This document shows positions 37,346 to 45,092 of a DNA stretch of 64,000 bases, piece after piece (the first letter of the stretch is position 1; each line of letters opens with the position of its first letter). Made by a program: the position numbers and the translations under genes. Origin of the DNA: JAIOQJ01 sp963718635 (GTDB lineage Bacteria > Planctomycetota > Planctomycetia > Gemmatales > Gemmataceae). The stretch lies in contig OY970367.1 in the NCBI GenBank assembly GCA_963718635.1, forward strand, positions 5,270,001 through 5,334,000, in the 5' to 3' direction. The notes under the pieces were generated by a model, which was not told the origin of the DNA, searched no databases, and saw only the letters and a program-made list of their open reading frames with translations.

Positions 37346-37362
37346 GCCCTCTAGGATCGTCT

Positions 37363-38707
37363 ATGCAAAAGTTGGTGATTCCGGCATTGATCATTTGTGG
37401 CTATTTCATCGCCAACTTGCCCGCCTATGCCGAGAACGATGAGCGTCCCGATATCCGAACGCGCAAGACCGGTTCCGATTGGCCGACGTTGCTCGGGCCG
37501 ACCCGCGACGGCACATCCTCTGAAAAAGGCATCATTACGGAATGGCCGAAGGATGGCCTAAAGGTTCTTTGGCAAGCGCCCATGGGGATGGGTTATGCTC
37601 CGCCGGTTGTTGCCAAGGGCAGGCTCTTCCACTTCGATCGGTTCGGCGACAACGCCCGGCTCACTTGTCGCAATGCAGAAACGGGCAAGCTGCTTTGGAA
37701 GTTCGAATACCCTACCGATTACGAAGATCTATACGGCTATAGCCCCGGCCCGCGCGCCTGCCCCGTGGTCGATGGCGACCGCGTGTTTATTTTGGGCGCC
37801 GAAGGGATGCTCTTCTCTCTCGACGCCTACACCGGAAAAGAAAATTGGAAGATCGACACCAGGACCGAATACAAGGTCGTGCAAAATTTCTTCGGAGTCG
37901 GCAGCGTTCCCGTGGTTGAGGGAGACTTGTTGATCGTTGCCGTCGGCGGCAGTAACCTCAAAGGCGATCGTCCGAGCGACCTGCGGCATCTGCAAAGCAA
38001 CGGCAGTGCGATCGTCGCGTTCGACAAAAAAACGGGCAAAGAGAAATACCGCATCGGCGATGAACACTCCAGCTACTCCAGTCCGGTTGTCGCCACCATT
38101 GGCCAACGAAGGCAAGGATTCTATTTCGCACGCGGCGGTTTACTCTCCTTCGAGCCGCTGACGGGCAAAATCGACTTTCATTATCCCTGGCGCAAAAATC
38201 AACGAGAGCGTCAACGCCAGCGGCCCTCTGATTGTTGACGATCAGATTCTCATTACCGAATGCTACGGTAAAGGCGCTGCACTCCTCAAAGTGAAAGCAG
38301 GGGCCAAACCCGAACAAATTTGGACGGACGAAGAAGAAGATTACCGCGCGAAACATCTGAAGTGCCATTGGAATACGCCCGTCTACCACGATGGCTACGT
38401 CTATGGTTCAAGCGGCCGGCATGAAGACGAGGCCGAGCTCCGCTGCCTTGAATGGAAGACCGGCAAAGTAATCTGGAACGAGAAAGGGCTTGGCCGATGT
38501 TCGCTGACGATGATCGATGGCCACTTCCTTTGTATGTGCGAACGGAACGAATTGTTGTTGCTGAAGGCAAACCCGAAAAAGTTTGAACGGCTGGCGCTGT
38601 GGCAAACAAACCTCGGCGACCCCACTTGGGCAGCGCCCGTCGTTTCCAATGGGCTGCTTTATCTTCGCGGCAAAGATCGGTTGATCTGCGCCGAACTCAT
38701 TCCCTAA
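37363..38707 (+). CDS. Secreted PQQ/BamB-like beta-propeller protein, frameshifted
   Basis: ATG 37363 begins a signal peptide (MQKLVIPALIICGYFIANLP). The mature protein has the usual planctomycete opening (DWPTLLGPTRDGTSSEKGI) and propeller blades with WKFEYPTDYEDLYGYSPG, LFSLDAYTGKENWKIDTRT, AFDKKTGKEKYRIGDEHS and LEWKTGKVIWNEKGL. Near 38191 the frame shifts by one base between FHYPW and AKINESVNASGPLIVDDQ. The second frame runs to 38707. Corrected length is about 448 residues. Such proteins are periplasmic propellers, mostly without bound PQQ, and their function is not known. Confidence 0.85.
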
Positions 38708-38743
38708 GCGAAATAAAAGCTGCAAAAGATGTTTTCCGAAAAC

Positions 38744-38764
38744 GGCGAGCCTAAGCTAGTGTGT
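38744..38764 (+). repeat. Upstream box of the palindrome-tail element, second locus
   Basis: GGCGAGCCTAAGCTAGTGTG resembles the box at 7394. It lies 92 bases before palindrome copy 5 on the same strand and the same side as at the other loci. Confidence 0.6.
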
Positions 38765-38856
38765 GCGAATTCGTGAGGACGATTGACGACGTCTCGTGTG
38801 CTGGGCGCGCAGGCGACGGAATTTGAATCGCGTTAGCTGCAACGCGGCTAACCGAG

Positions 38857-38910
38857 CGCCTCCGGGAAATATTTCCCGAAGGCGAAACCCGAGAAATCGT
38901 GGGAAAACGA
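38857..38910 (+). repeat. Palindrome-tail repeat, copy 5
   Basis: A 28-base palindrome at 38857-38884 has the core GGGAAATATTTCCC and one mismatch in its arms (CGCCTCC/GAAGGCG). The tail CCCGAGAAATCGTGGGAAAA starts at 38889, 19 bases from the centre (38870/38871). It lies in the gap after the PQQ-propeller gene, about 31 kb from copies 1-4. Confidence 0.88.
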
Positions 38911-39312
38911 GCGGCGAGCAAGAAAGGGAACTTGTGTTAGTGGGGTAGGCCCTGCCGGCCTGCAGTTCGATAGGCCGGGGGGCGGTTTCGTTGCACAATA
39001 GTCAGGCGTTGTCTGAATTGAGCCTGTAAGGCTCTCCCGTCAGCCTACCCCCGTCCATGAAAAGACACGATTCATTCGCCAGCGTAAATTCTTTCATCCG
39101 GCGATTTCAAAAGCAGAGTGTCGGATTTTTCGGCAAGATATCGTGAGCCGATTTCACAGATTCCTCTTCATTTGCCGAGCAAGGCAACAATTCGTGAGAT
39201 AAGATCGCATGAAGCGTTTATACATGCCGGAGGATCTGCCATTAAACCTCTCACGAGCCCATCTGTGCGGTCCAAGCCGAGCGGTCGCCGCGAACGCGAG
39301 GAACCTATCAAG

Positions 39313-39977
39313 ATGACGCCAGTGACTTCGGCGAACGTGATCCGGCGCGTTTTGATCGCTTCGATCACCGGTTCGCTGCCGGACGAATGCCGCGATGAAG
39401 CGATCGGCCTGCTGGCCGAGGCGCTGAGGCTGCCCGACGACGACGTAAGGGGTTTAGCGGTTATGGGTTTGAGCGAAATCGGTCAAGGTAAACCGCTGGT
39501 GCTCCCGATCCTGACGAAAGCGTTGGGAGATCGAAATGCCATGGTGCGCAAGCGGGCCGCCAGGTCGCTTGGCGATTTAGGCGCCATGGCGACAAGCGCC
39601 ATCCCTCAATTGACAGCAGGTCTGCAAGACGATTCCTTGCCGGTACGGCTTGAATGCGCCTTCCGTCCTGGGAAGGCTCGGCATGTCGGCGCAAATCGCC
39701 TTGCCGCACCTATTCTTGTTGCTTCTGGAACCGGACTTGCGAGCGCGTACGGTGGTTGCCGCCGCCATTCGGAAGATCGGGCAACCGGCGGTGCAGTATG
39801 CCATCGAAATGGTCGTAGACCACGAGCCTTTGATGCGCGAGCGCGCCGCCGAGATGCTCGGCCAACTCGGCTGCCTCGACGATGATGCGGTGCAAAGTTT
39901 GCTTGAAGCCTGCACGGACCGCGAGACTGAAGTGCGCGAAGCCGCGCCGAGCTTTGGAGCGCTTGCAACTTCGGTAA
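39313..39977 (+). CDS. HEAT-repeat protein, two frameshifts
   Basis: The start is ATG 39313 (MTPVTSANVIRRVLIAS), with GAGGAA about nine bases upstream. The protein is a series of HEAT repeats: EAIGLLAEALRLPDDDVRGL, PILTKALGDRNAMVRKRAAR, AIPQLTAGLQDDSLPVRLEC. A one-base shift near 39658 continues as VLGRLGMSAQIALPHLF, then MVVDHEPLMRERAAEMLGQL. A second shift near 39943 gives the natural ending ALERLQLR and TAA at 39975-39977; without it the frame runs on to 40015 with an unlikely tail. Corrected length is about 221 residues. HEAT proteins bind other proteins; the partner is unknown. It ends two bases from the convergent ABC gene. Confidence 0.72.
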
Positions 39978-39979
39978 GC

Positions 39980-40988
39980 TTATGTCTTGCCACTGCCGCC
40001 GAGCAAATAGCCTAAAATAGCATGGGCGGAGTCGTCGAGCGCTTCGAGCCGGGACACGCTCAGGTTCTCTTCAACAACCAGTCGCATCACTTCCTTGAAG
40101 AAGCGCAGCGGCTGCCTGGCTCGTACGATGACTGAACCATCCTGGCCATCGCGCGTGCAGCACCTTCGGATCAAACTCGACGCTCACTACGTCGACATGA
40201 GCAACGAGTCGTGCTGCAAGCGCTCTCGGGTTATTGGTGTCGATGCGGATGGTCAGCGGTTGATCGTCGAGAAGGTCGCGAATTTGTGTCAGCCCGCCAA
40301 CCGCGGCAATACGTCCACGTGCCATGATCGCGACATGGTCGGTCAGTTTTTCCAGCTCCTCCAGTTCATGGCTTGAAATCAGTAAACACTTCCCTTGTGC
40401 GGCGAGCTCTCGAAAGAGTTCGAGCAACTCCTGCCGGCCAATGGGATCGATGCCGGAAAGGGGCTCGTCCAGAATCAACAAGTCAGGCTCGTGCAGCAGC
40501 GCCTGGGCGAGCTTGATCCGCTGCCGCATTCCCTTGGAGTAGCCGCGCAGCCGGCGCTCCGCCCGATCGGTCATTCCCACGCGATCAAGAACGCGTTCGG
40601 TTTGCTGTTGACTGTCGGCTTTGGTAAAGCCGCAAAGGCGTGCCATCGTTTCGACAAAACTCGCACCGCTCATTTCCTCATAAAAGGCATCAATATCGGG
40701 ACAGTAGCCAACTAGCCGCTTGGCTTGCCAGTCCCAGGCATCGACGCCACGTACCGCCACTCGGCCCAAGGTGGGCCTAAGTTGGCCGGCGGCTAGCCGC
40801 AACAGCGTACTCTTCCCCGCGCCGTTGGAGCCGACCAGTCCTGTAATGCCTCCGCGCAGTTCGAGCGAGACATGATTAACGCCGATAACAGGTCCATACC
40901 ATTTGCTAACCTGTTCGAACACTAAAACCGGCGCGGAAACCTTGGACGAAGCTGTGTCGCTCGTACTCTTCGACTCGCTGACTTGCAT
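39980..40988 (-). CDS. ABC transporter ATP-binding protein, frameshifted
   Basis: Motifs are complete: Walker A GLVGSNGAGKSTLLRLAAGQ, signature GYSKGMRQRIKLAQAL, Walker B LLILDEPLSGIDP, and switch ISSHELEEL. Near 40155 the frame shifts by one base. The next frame supplies DGQDGSVIVRARQPLRFFKE and LSVSRLEALDDSAHAILGYL, and stops at 39980. Corrected length is about 335 residues, typical of exporters of the ABC-2 type (CcmA-like). The partner permease gene lies 30 bases upstream in the same direction. The substrate is unknown. Confidence 0.85.
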
Positions 40989-41018
40989 TCACTGTCCCTA
41001 CCAGGCACTCTGAAGAGT

Positions 41019-41981
41019 TCACTGCACGACTTCCACGGCACGAATACGGATATGCAAGTAAACAGCGCATAACGCAACGACAGCCGCGATGACGGCACAT
41101 GCTTCCCAATAAGGAGGCTGAATCTGCGAGCTCGGTCGAAGGTCGTCGTGATCTTTGCCCATCAGCCACACGCCCGCCAGATACATGTTGTTCCAAAGAT
41201 CAATCAAGCGCCAATGTTCGGGAAGGCGAAGGCCATCGACCAGCCAGCGCTGCATTAGCCGGCCGAGAATGAAGATGGTGATCCAGATCATGACCATCGG
41301 CACTGTTCGGCGTAGCCATGTCGCAGTCGCCATCAGAAGCAGGGACAACGTGACGGTCAACAGAGCGCCGTAGCCAAGCACTCCCAGAAGCAGTTGCGAT
41401 TGATCGATGTAGTAGTCCCAACTATCAATGAAGCCATATTCGATATAGAGCAACAGGCATGGGCCGGTCGTCATCATGTTCACGAGTACGCCGATGGCGA
41501 GGCACTTACCTGCCACGTAATGCCAACGGCCGATCGGCTTTGATAGATAAAATGGCATGCTGCCGTGGTGAAAATCGTTGCCAATCAGCACGGAGCCGAC
41601 AAACGCCAGAATGACGACGACGATATAGCCTTCGAACCAGAGAAAGTTGCCGTACGTATCGGCCGAGCCATTCAGTTGCAAGGCATTGCGCATGCTCTTC
41701 AACAACAATTCGGGCTTGAGATTGCGCGTAAAAGTGCCGCCTAGACGAAGGTTCTCTTCGCCTAGTTTTTGTTCTAAAAATATCTGGAGATATTGCCCGA
41801 AAAAGTAAAACAGAAAGATGAGCATGCTAAGCGCGTAGAGTGTCCAGAACAGCCTTCGGCGGAATACTAGGCGCAGGCAGGCACGGGCGATGGCCCAGAC
41901 ACCATGCCAGGGGCCGAGCAAGTCGCCACGCCACGCCCGATAGCGAAGCAATTGAACGCCTGATTTCGCTATATGATCCAT
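41019..41981 (-). CDS. ABC-2 family permease
   Basis: This membrane protein has about six hydrophobic segments (LFWTLYALSMLIFLFYFFGQ, IVVVILAFVGSVLIGNDF, LGVLGYGALLTVTLSLLL, VPMVMIWITIFILGRL). FHHGSMPFYLSKPIGRWHYV is the loop typical of ABC-2 permeases. The probable start is ATG 41981 (MDHIAKSGVQLLRYRAW); an upstream codon at 41996 is possible. It forms an export complex with the ATPase encoded downstream. purN ends 18 bases upstream, so transcription may run from purN into this gene. Confidence 0.82.
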   Translation of the reverse strand: MDHIAKSGVQLLRYRAWRGDLLGPWHGVWAIARACLRLVFRRRLFWTLYALSMLIFLFYFFGQYLQIFLEQKLGEENLRLGGTFTRNLKPELLLKSMRNALQLNGSADTYGNFLWFEGYIVVVILAFVGSVLIGNDFHHGSMPFYLSKPIGRWHYVAGKCLAIGVLVNMMTTGPCLLLYIEYGFIDSWDYYIDQSQLLLGVLGYGALLTVTLSLLLMATATWLRRTVPMVMIWITIFILGRLMQRWLVDGLRLPEHWRLIDLWNNMYLAGVWLMGKDHDDLRPSSQIQPPYWEACAVIAAVVALCAVYLHIRIRAVEVVQ

Positions 41982-41999
41982 GGATCTCGCTAGCACCGA

Positions 42000-42616
42000 T
42001 TACAAAATTCGCGCCCGTCTTCCTTCAATAATGATACGGCCTTCGGCAAAGAGCCGGATCGCTTCGGGATAAGCGATGCACTCTTGTTCGAAAACGCGGG
42101 CTGCGAGTAAATCGGGCGTATCCGTATTCAGCACGGGCACGGTGCATTGGAGCACGATTGGGCCGTGATCGAATTCATTGTCGGCGAAATGTACCGAGCA
42201 GCCCGACACCTTGGCGCCAAAGAAAGCACGGCCTCGTGAACGTGGCGGCCATACATCCCTCTGCCGCCAAAGGCCGGCAACAGCGATGGGTGAATGTTCA
42301 ACACGCGATTGGTGAAATCCGTCGGGATGCGCAGGAGTTGCAGAAAGCCGGCCAAACAGACCAGTTTTGCCTCGGCTTCACGGCAGGATTCAAAGACGCG
42401 TTCGCTGTAAGCTTCGGTTGAAGCGAATTCCCGCCGCACGATGGTTTCGGTCGGGATGCCGTGGCCGCGAGCGCGTTCGATTCCTGCAATGCGATGTTTG
42501 CCAGCGATCGCCTTCACGATGCGGATCGGCAACGCTCCCCGGGCCCGGGCGTCGATCAGGTTTTGCAGCGTCGTTCCACCGCCGCTGAATAAGACTGCGA
42601 CAGGTAATTCGCTCAT
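42000..42616 (-). CDS. purN: Phosphoribosylglycinamide formyltransferase, frameshifted
   Basis: This transfers a formyl group from 10-formyl-THF to GAR in purine synthesis. Visible motifs are VAVLFSGGGTTLQNLIDA at the N-terminus, LVCLAGFLQLL, the catalytic NIHPSLLPAFGGRGMYGRHV, and, in the second frame, SGCSVHFADNEFDHGPIVLQ. The frame breaks near 42220, where one T is missing from a T-run (TTTCTTTGGCG should read TTTCTTTTGGCG), a typical homopolymer error. The start is ATG 42616 (MSELPVAVLFSGG). Corrected length is about 206 residues, as expected. Because the gene is needed for growth without purines, an error in the sequence is more likely than a real defect. Confidence 0.9.
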
Positions 42617-42775
42617 GCCCTCCTCCGTCACGCGGTTCAGTTCAATGCACGGCCTGAGCCGGATGCAAAAGCGATGGATGACGTTGCGGCAGCGTCGGCT
42701 ACGCGTCCAACTCGGATGTCCAATACCTGCTAACTAGGCATCGGTCGCAGTGATAGTTTGCCCGAAAGAAAATTC

Positions 42776-43234
42776 TTACGGCCTCTGTGATCGCGAAACT
42801 TGGCCCGCCTCCGTTGCGGCCGGCTGCGCACTAACTGGGACACAAACCATCCGAGTCCCATCCCAGAGCAATTTCTTACCCCCTTGCATCACGTTTGCGC
42901 GAGAGTCGCCCTCGGTTTTCACGGCGGTCTGGGTTGCTGTTAGCTTGGCAGGGGCAACGGTCGCAGTGCCCGTTCCTGGATCCATGTTCGCCACAGGCAA
43001 GGCTGCCGGGGCCGCAAAAGGCCATCCTGCTATCCCCTGCCCGTTCCACAAGGGTAACTTTGGCGCTTGCATCACGTTATTGCGGTGAACGGTTTGGGCT
43101 TTCGTAGCGGTCTGGGTTGCAGTCACTCTTTCTGGGGCAGAAGTCGTTGCACCCATGCCTTGGTCTGAATTGGAAGCTATCGCGATCGTCGTGCAGCAGA
43201 AGCAATAAATAAGCAGAGCGGCAAAATGTTTCAT
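42776..43234 (-). CDS. Secreted protein with an internal duplication
   Basis: A signal peptide (MKHFAALLIYCFCCTTIAIA) is followed by two related copies of a ~40-residue unit: one with TATQTATKAQTVHRNNVMQA and PLWNGQGIAGWP, the other with TATQTAVKTEGDSRANVMQG and LLWDGTRMVCVP. The shared pattern is TATQTA-x-K ... NVMQ ... LLW-x-G. I do not recognise the family. The 152-residue protein stands alone between purN and the tRNA. Confidence 0.6.
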   Translation of the reverse strand: MKHFAALLIYCFCCTTIAIASNSDQGMGATTSAPERVTATQTATKAQTVHRNNVMQAPKLPLWNGQGIAGWPFAAPAALPVANMDPGTGTATVAPAKLTATQTAVKTEGDSRANVMQGGKKLLWDGTRMVCVPVSAQPAATEAGQVSRSQRP

Positions 43235-43306
43235 CCGTGAACCCTCGTTTGTGGGTGGAGCTTGTCGACGACTAGCGCAATATTTGAATTCGCACGATCA
43301 AAAATC

Positions 43307-43341
43307 AAAAAAAAACCCCGGAAAACAAGCGTTTTCCGGGG
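43307..43341 (-). terminator. Rho-independent terminator after tRNA-Val
   Basis: On the - strand an 11-base perfect stem (CCCCGGAAAAC and its complement, 4-base loop) is followed by nine T residues. It lies 20 bases after the 3' end of the tRNA, so it should end the tRNA transcript. Confidence 0.9.
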
Positions 43342-43360
43342 TTTCACCAATCGGCTCGAT

Positions 43361-43433
43361 GGGCGTTACTGGACTTGAACCAGTGACCCCTACAATGTCA
43401 ATGTAGTACTCTAGCCAGCTGAGCTAAACGCCC
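43361..43433 (-). tRNA. tRNA-Val (GAC)
   Basis: A 73-base tRNA gene reads on the - strand. The acceptor stem is GGGCGTT/AACGCCC, the D arm has GCTCAGCTGG, the anticodon stem CTACA/TGTAG encloses the loop TTGACAT with anticodon GAC, and the T arm has GGTTCAAGTCC. The CCA end is not encoded. A strong terminator follows. Confidence 0.95.
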
Positions 43434-43509
43434 TTCATCGATTAAAATAGACGGGTCGCCAGTTAGCGTCAAGGCAGATTCGGACGAGTTTAAAGAGCTT
43501 CATTTATCG

Positions 43510-43968
43510 CTAATACAGTTCCAGCGGAATGCCTTGATCACCTATCAAAGGTAGAACCTGATTCACGATTGCCTCGCACGTCGATACCGCCGCGGCAAGA
43601 ATTTGCTTACCATATTCTTCGAGTTGATCGGCGGGCGAAGGCGCCGGCTTTGCGACCTCTGGAATCAGCACGACGGGCGCCAGTCGCGGCGGCGGCAACG
43701 CTTCCACCGTCTCAGTTGTGCTCAACAGGGTTTGCAGCGCCAGTTCATCGCCGGTCGCTTCAAATGTAGTTGCAAGGTCGATGATCTCCGTTCGATCGCC
43801 CGAAACATACAACTCAACGCAACCTTCCTTGGTTGCCACTTTACGCGTCTCGCTATGTGTCGCCGAGACCGCCTGCTTTCGCGGGGTTGATGGGGGATCG
43901 GACCACAGCCAATAACCGATGCAGGCCGCGACAGTCGCTAATGAGCAACCAACCAACAAATTCTTTCC
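43510..43968 (-). CDS. Membrane-anchored protein of unknown function
   Basis: GTG 43968 has a strong GGGAGGA ribosome site six bases upstream, so it is the likely start rather than the ATG at 44001. The protein has one N-terminal hydrophobic helix (LLVGCSLATVAACIGYWLW), then ~120 extracytoplasmic residues including ELYVSGDRTEIIDLATTFEA and a Pro-rich LPPPRLAPVVLIP linker. I find no known domain. It follows the Uma2 gene in the same direction, 112 bases away. Confidence 0.6.
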   Translation of the reverse strand, partial: GKNLLVGCSLATVAACIGYWLWSDPPSTPRKQAVSATHSETRKVATKEGCVELYVSGDRTEIIDLATTFEATGDELALQTLLSTTETVEALPPPRLAPVVLIPEVAKPAPSPADQLEEYGKQILAAAVSTCEAIVNQVLPLIGDQGIPLELY

Positions 43969-44080
43969 CACGGATCTTCCTCCCTGAAGGCAGTGGCTCA
44001 TAACCCGTAATTGTAGGAGACGCTAGGGCAGTTCGTTAGCCGACGAAACAAAGCCAGGGCGCCTCACCGTAGAGAAAATT

Positions 44081-44761
44081 TTACCCATTCAACCGCTTCA
44101 CAAATTGTTCGTGTTCGGGTGAAGAAAGACCTTGCTGAACGACCTTAAAGACGGTTGCCATATCGCCGCGAAGAAGTGCTGCTGCATCGAGCCAAAGTCC
44201 TGGAAAAACGGTGCTCTTGTGGATGCCTTGACTGTCAGCCGGGATTTGCTCGTATATTCCTTCGCGGAGAACGAACCAGTCGATCGCCTCGTCAAAAACT
44301 CGCCAAACAATGTATTCTCGAACGCCATTACGACGGTAGACGGGCAGCTTCTTCTTCATATCGATGCTGACACTACTGGCGGCGACTTCCAGGACCAGTT
44401 CGGGTGCGTGTTCGATGTAGTCATCTGCGCTGATCCGAGCCTGGCCACCTTTTGCCGGATCAATGATAAGCAGCGCATCGGGCTGGGGTTCGTTATCGAG
44501 ATCGAGACGAACGGTCGCATTGTCCGCGCCCGATACGCCGGGTGTAAAGGCCTCGTAATGGCCCAACCAGTAGTTCAGCTGAAAATGCTGCCGCCCATGA
44601 TTGCCGTAACTGACAGGCGACGCCAAATACACCACTCCTTCGATCAGTTCGGCTCTGACGTTCTCCGGCATGGCCGCATAGAGTCGTTCGAATTCATCGC
44701 GGGTGAGATGATCGCCGTTCTGCAAGGCAGGCAGCGGTTTCTTCGGTGATTTCACAACCAT
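44081..44761 (-). CDS. Uma2-family endonuclease (DUF820)
   Basis: This 226-residue protein belongs to the Uma2 group of PD-(D/E)XK nucleases. Motifs are ENVRAELIEGVVYLASPVSY near the N-terminus, the active-site EPQPDALLII (Asp), ELVLEVAASSVSIDMKKKLP (Glu and Lys), YRRNGVREYIVW, and PGLWLDAAALLRGD near the end. The start is ATG 44761, with GGAGAG six bases upstream; the TTG at 44779 is unlikely. Uma2 proteins are greatly expanded in cyanobacteria and planctomycetes, and their biological role is unclear. Confidence 0.85.
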   Translation of the reverse strand: MVVKSPKKPLPALQNGDHLTRDEFERLYAAMPENVRAELIEGVVYLASPVSYGNHGRQHFQLNYWLGHYEAFTPGVSGADNATVRLDLDNEPQPDALLIIDPAKGGQARISADDYIEHAPELVLEVAASSVSIDMKKKLPVYRRNGVREYIVWRVFDEAIDWFVLREGIYEQIPADSQGIHKSTVFPGLWLDAAALLRGDMATVFKVVQQGLSSPEHEQFVKRLNG

Positions 44762-44880
44762 GTTTTCTCTCCGGAACAATCACTCACTGACCCAATCTTT
44801 TTAAGGTGCTCCGATTCATTTACCAAGTGAAGTCCTCTATCTTCAACTTCGCTCGCGCGTCCCGCCAACAACTCATCGTT

Positions 44881-44933
44881 CGTTTGCCCACGTTTTTGTC
44901 GCAAAAGCGCATGGGGAAATATTGCCCCATGCG
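44881..44933 (-). repeat. Palindrome-tail repeat, copy 6 (divergent, inverted)
   Basis: A 26-base palindrome at 44908-44933 (CGCATGGGGAAATATTGCCC...) has one mismatch near its centre. Read on the - strand it is followed by GCGACAAAAACGTGGGCAAA, starting at 44902, exactly 19 bases from the centre (44920/44921), matching the tail of the other copies. Sequence is more diverged, but spacing and order agree. Confidence 0.78.
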
Positions 44934-44970
44934 TCTTTCGGCAGTAGAAGTTTCGCACAAAGACGGGGTG

Positions 44971-44992
44971 CAACATATTAGCTTAAGCGCAC
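44971..44992 (-). repeat. Upstream box of the palindrome-tail element, third locus
   Basis: On the - strand GTGCGCTTAAGCTAATATGT matches the box at 7394 in 17 of 20 positions. It lies 37 bases upstream (in - orientation) of palindrome copy 6, on the same side as at the other loci. Confidence 0.65.
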
Positions 44993-45092
44993 TCCCGAAT
45001 CGTGGCACCGCAACTTGTTGCCGTGCCTGCGAACGGTAGGATATCACGACTATCTTTTGCCGCCTGGGCTTATTCATCCCCGAGTAAAACGC

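Larger units (their letters stand above)
38708..39312. other. 605-base gap with palindrome-tail element
   Basis: Besides the upstream box and copy 5, the gap has a short inverted pair, GGGGTAGGC near 38942 and GCCTACCCC near 39042. An open frame starts at GTG 39118 and leads into the HEAT gene, but its first 65 codons are not protein-like. I see no other gene. Confidence 0.5.

Noticed and set aside
39118..39312. N-terminal extension of the HEAT protein to GTG 39118
   Set aside because: The added residues are not HEAT-like, and a GAGGAA ribosome site stands before ATG 39313.
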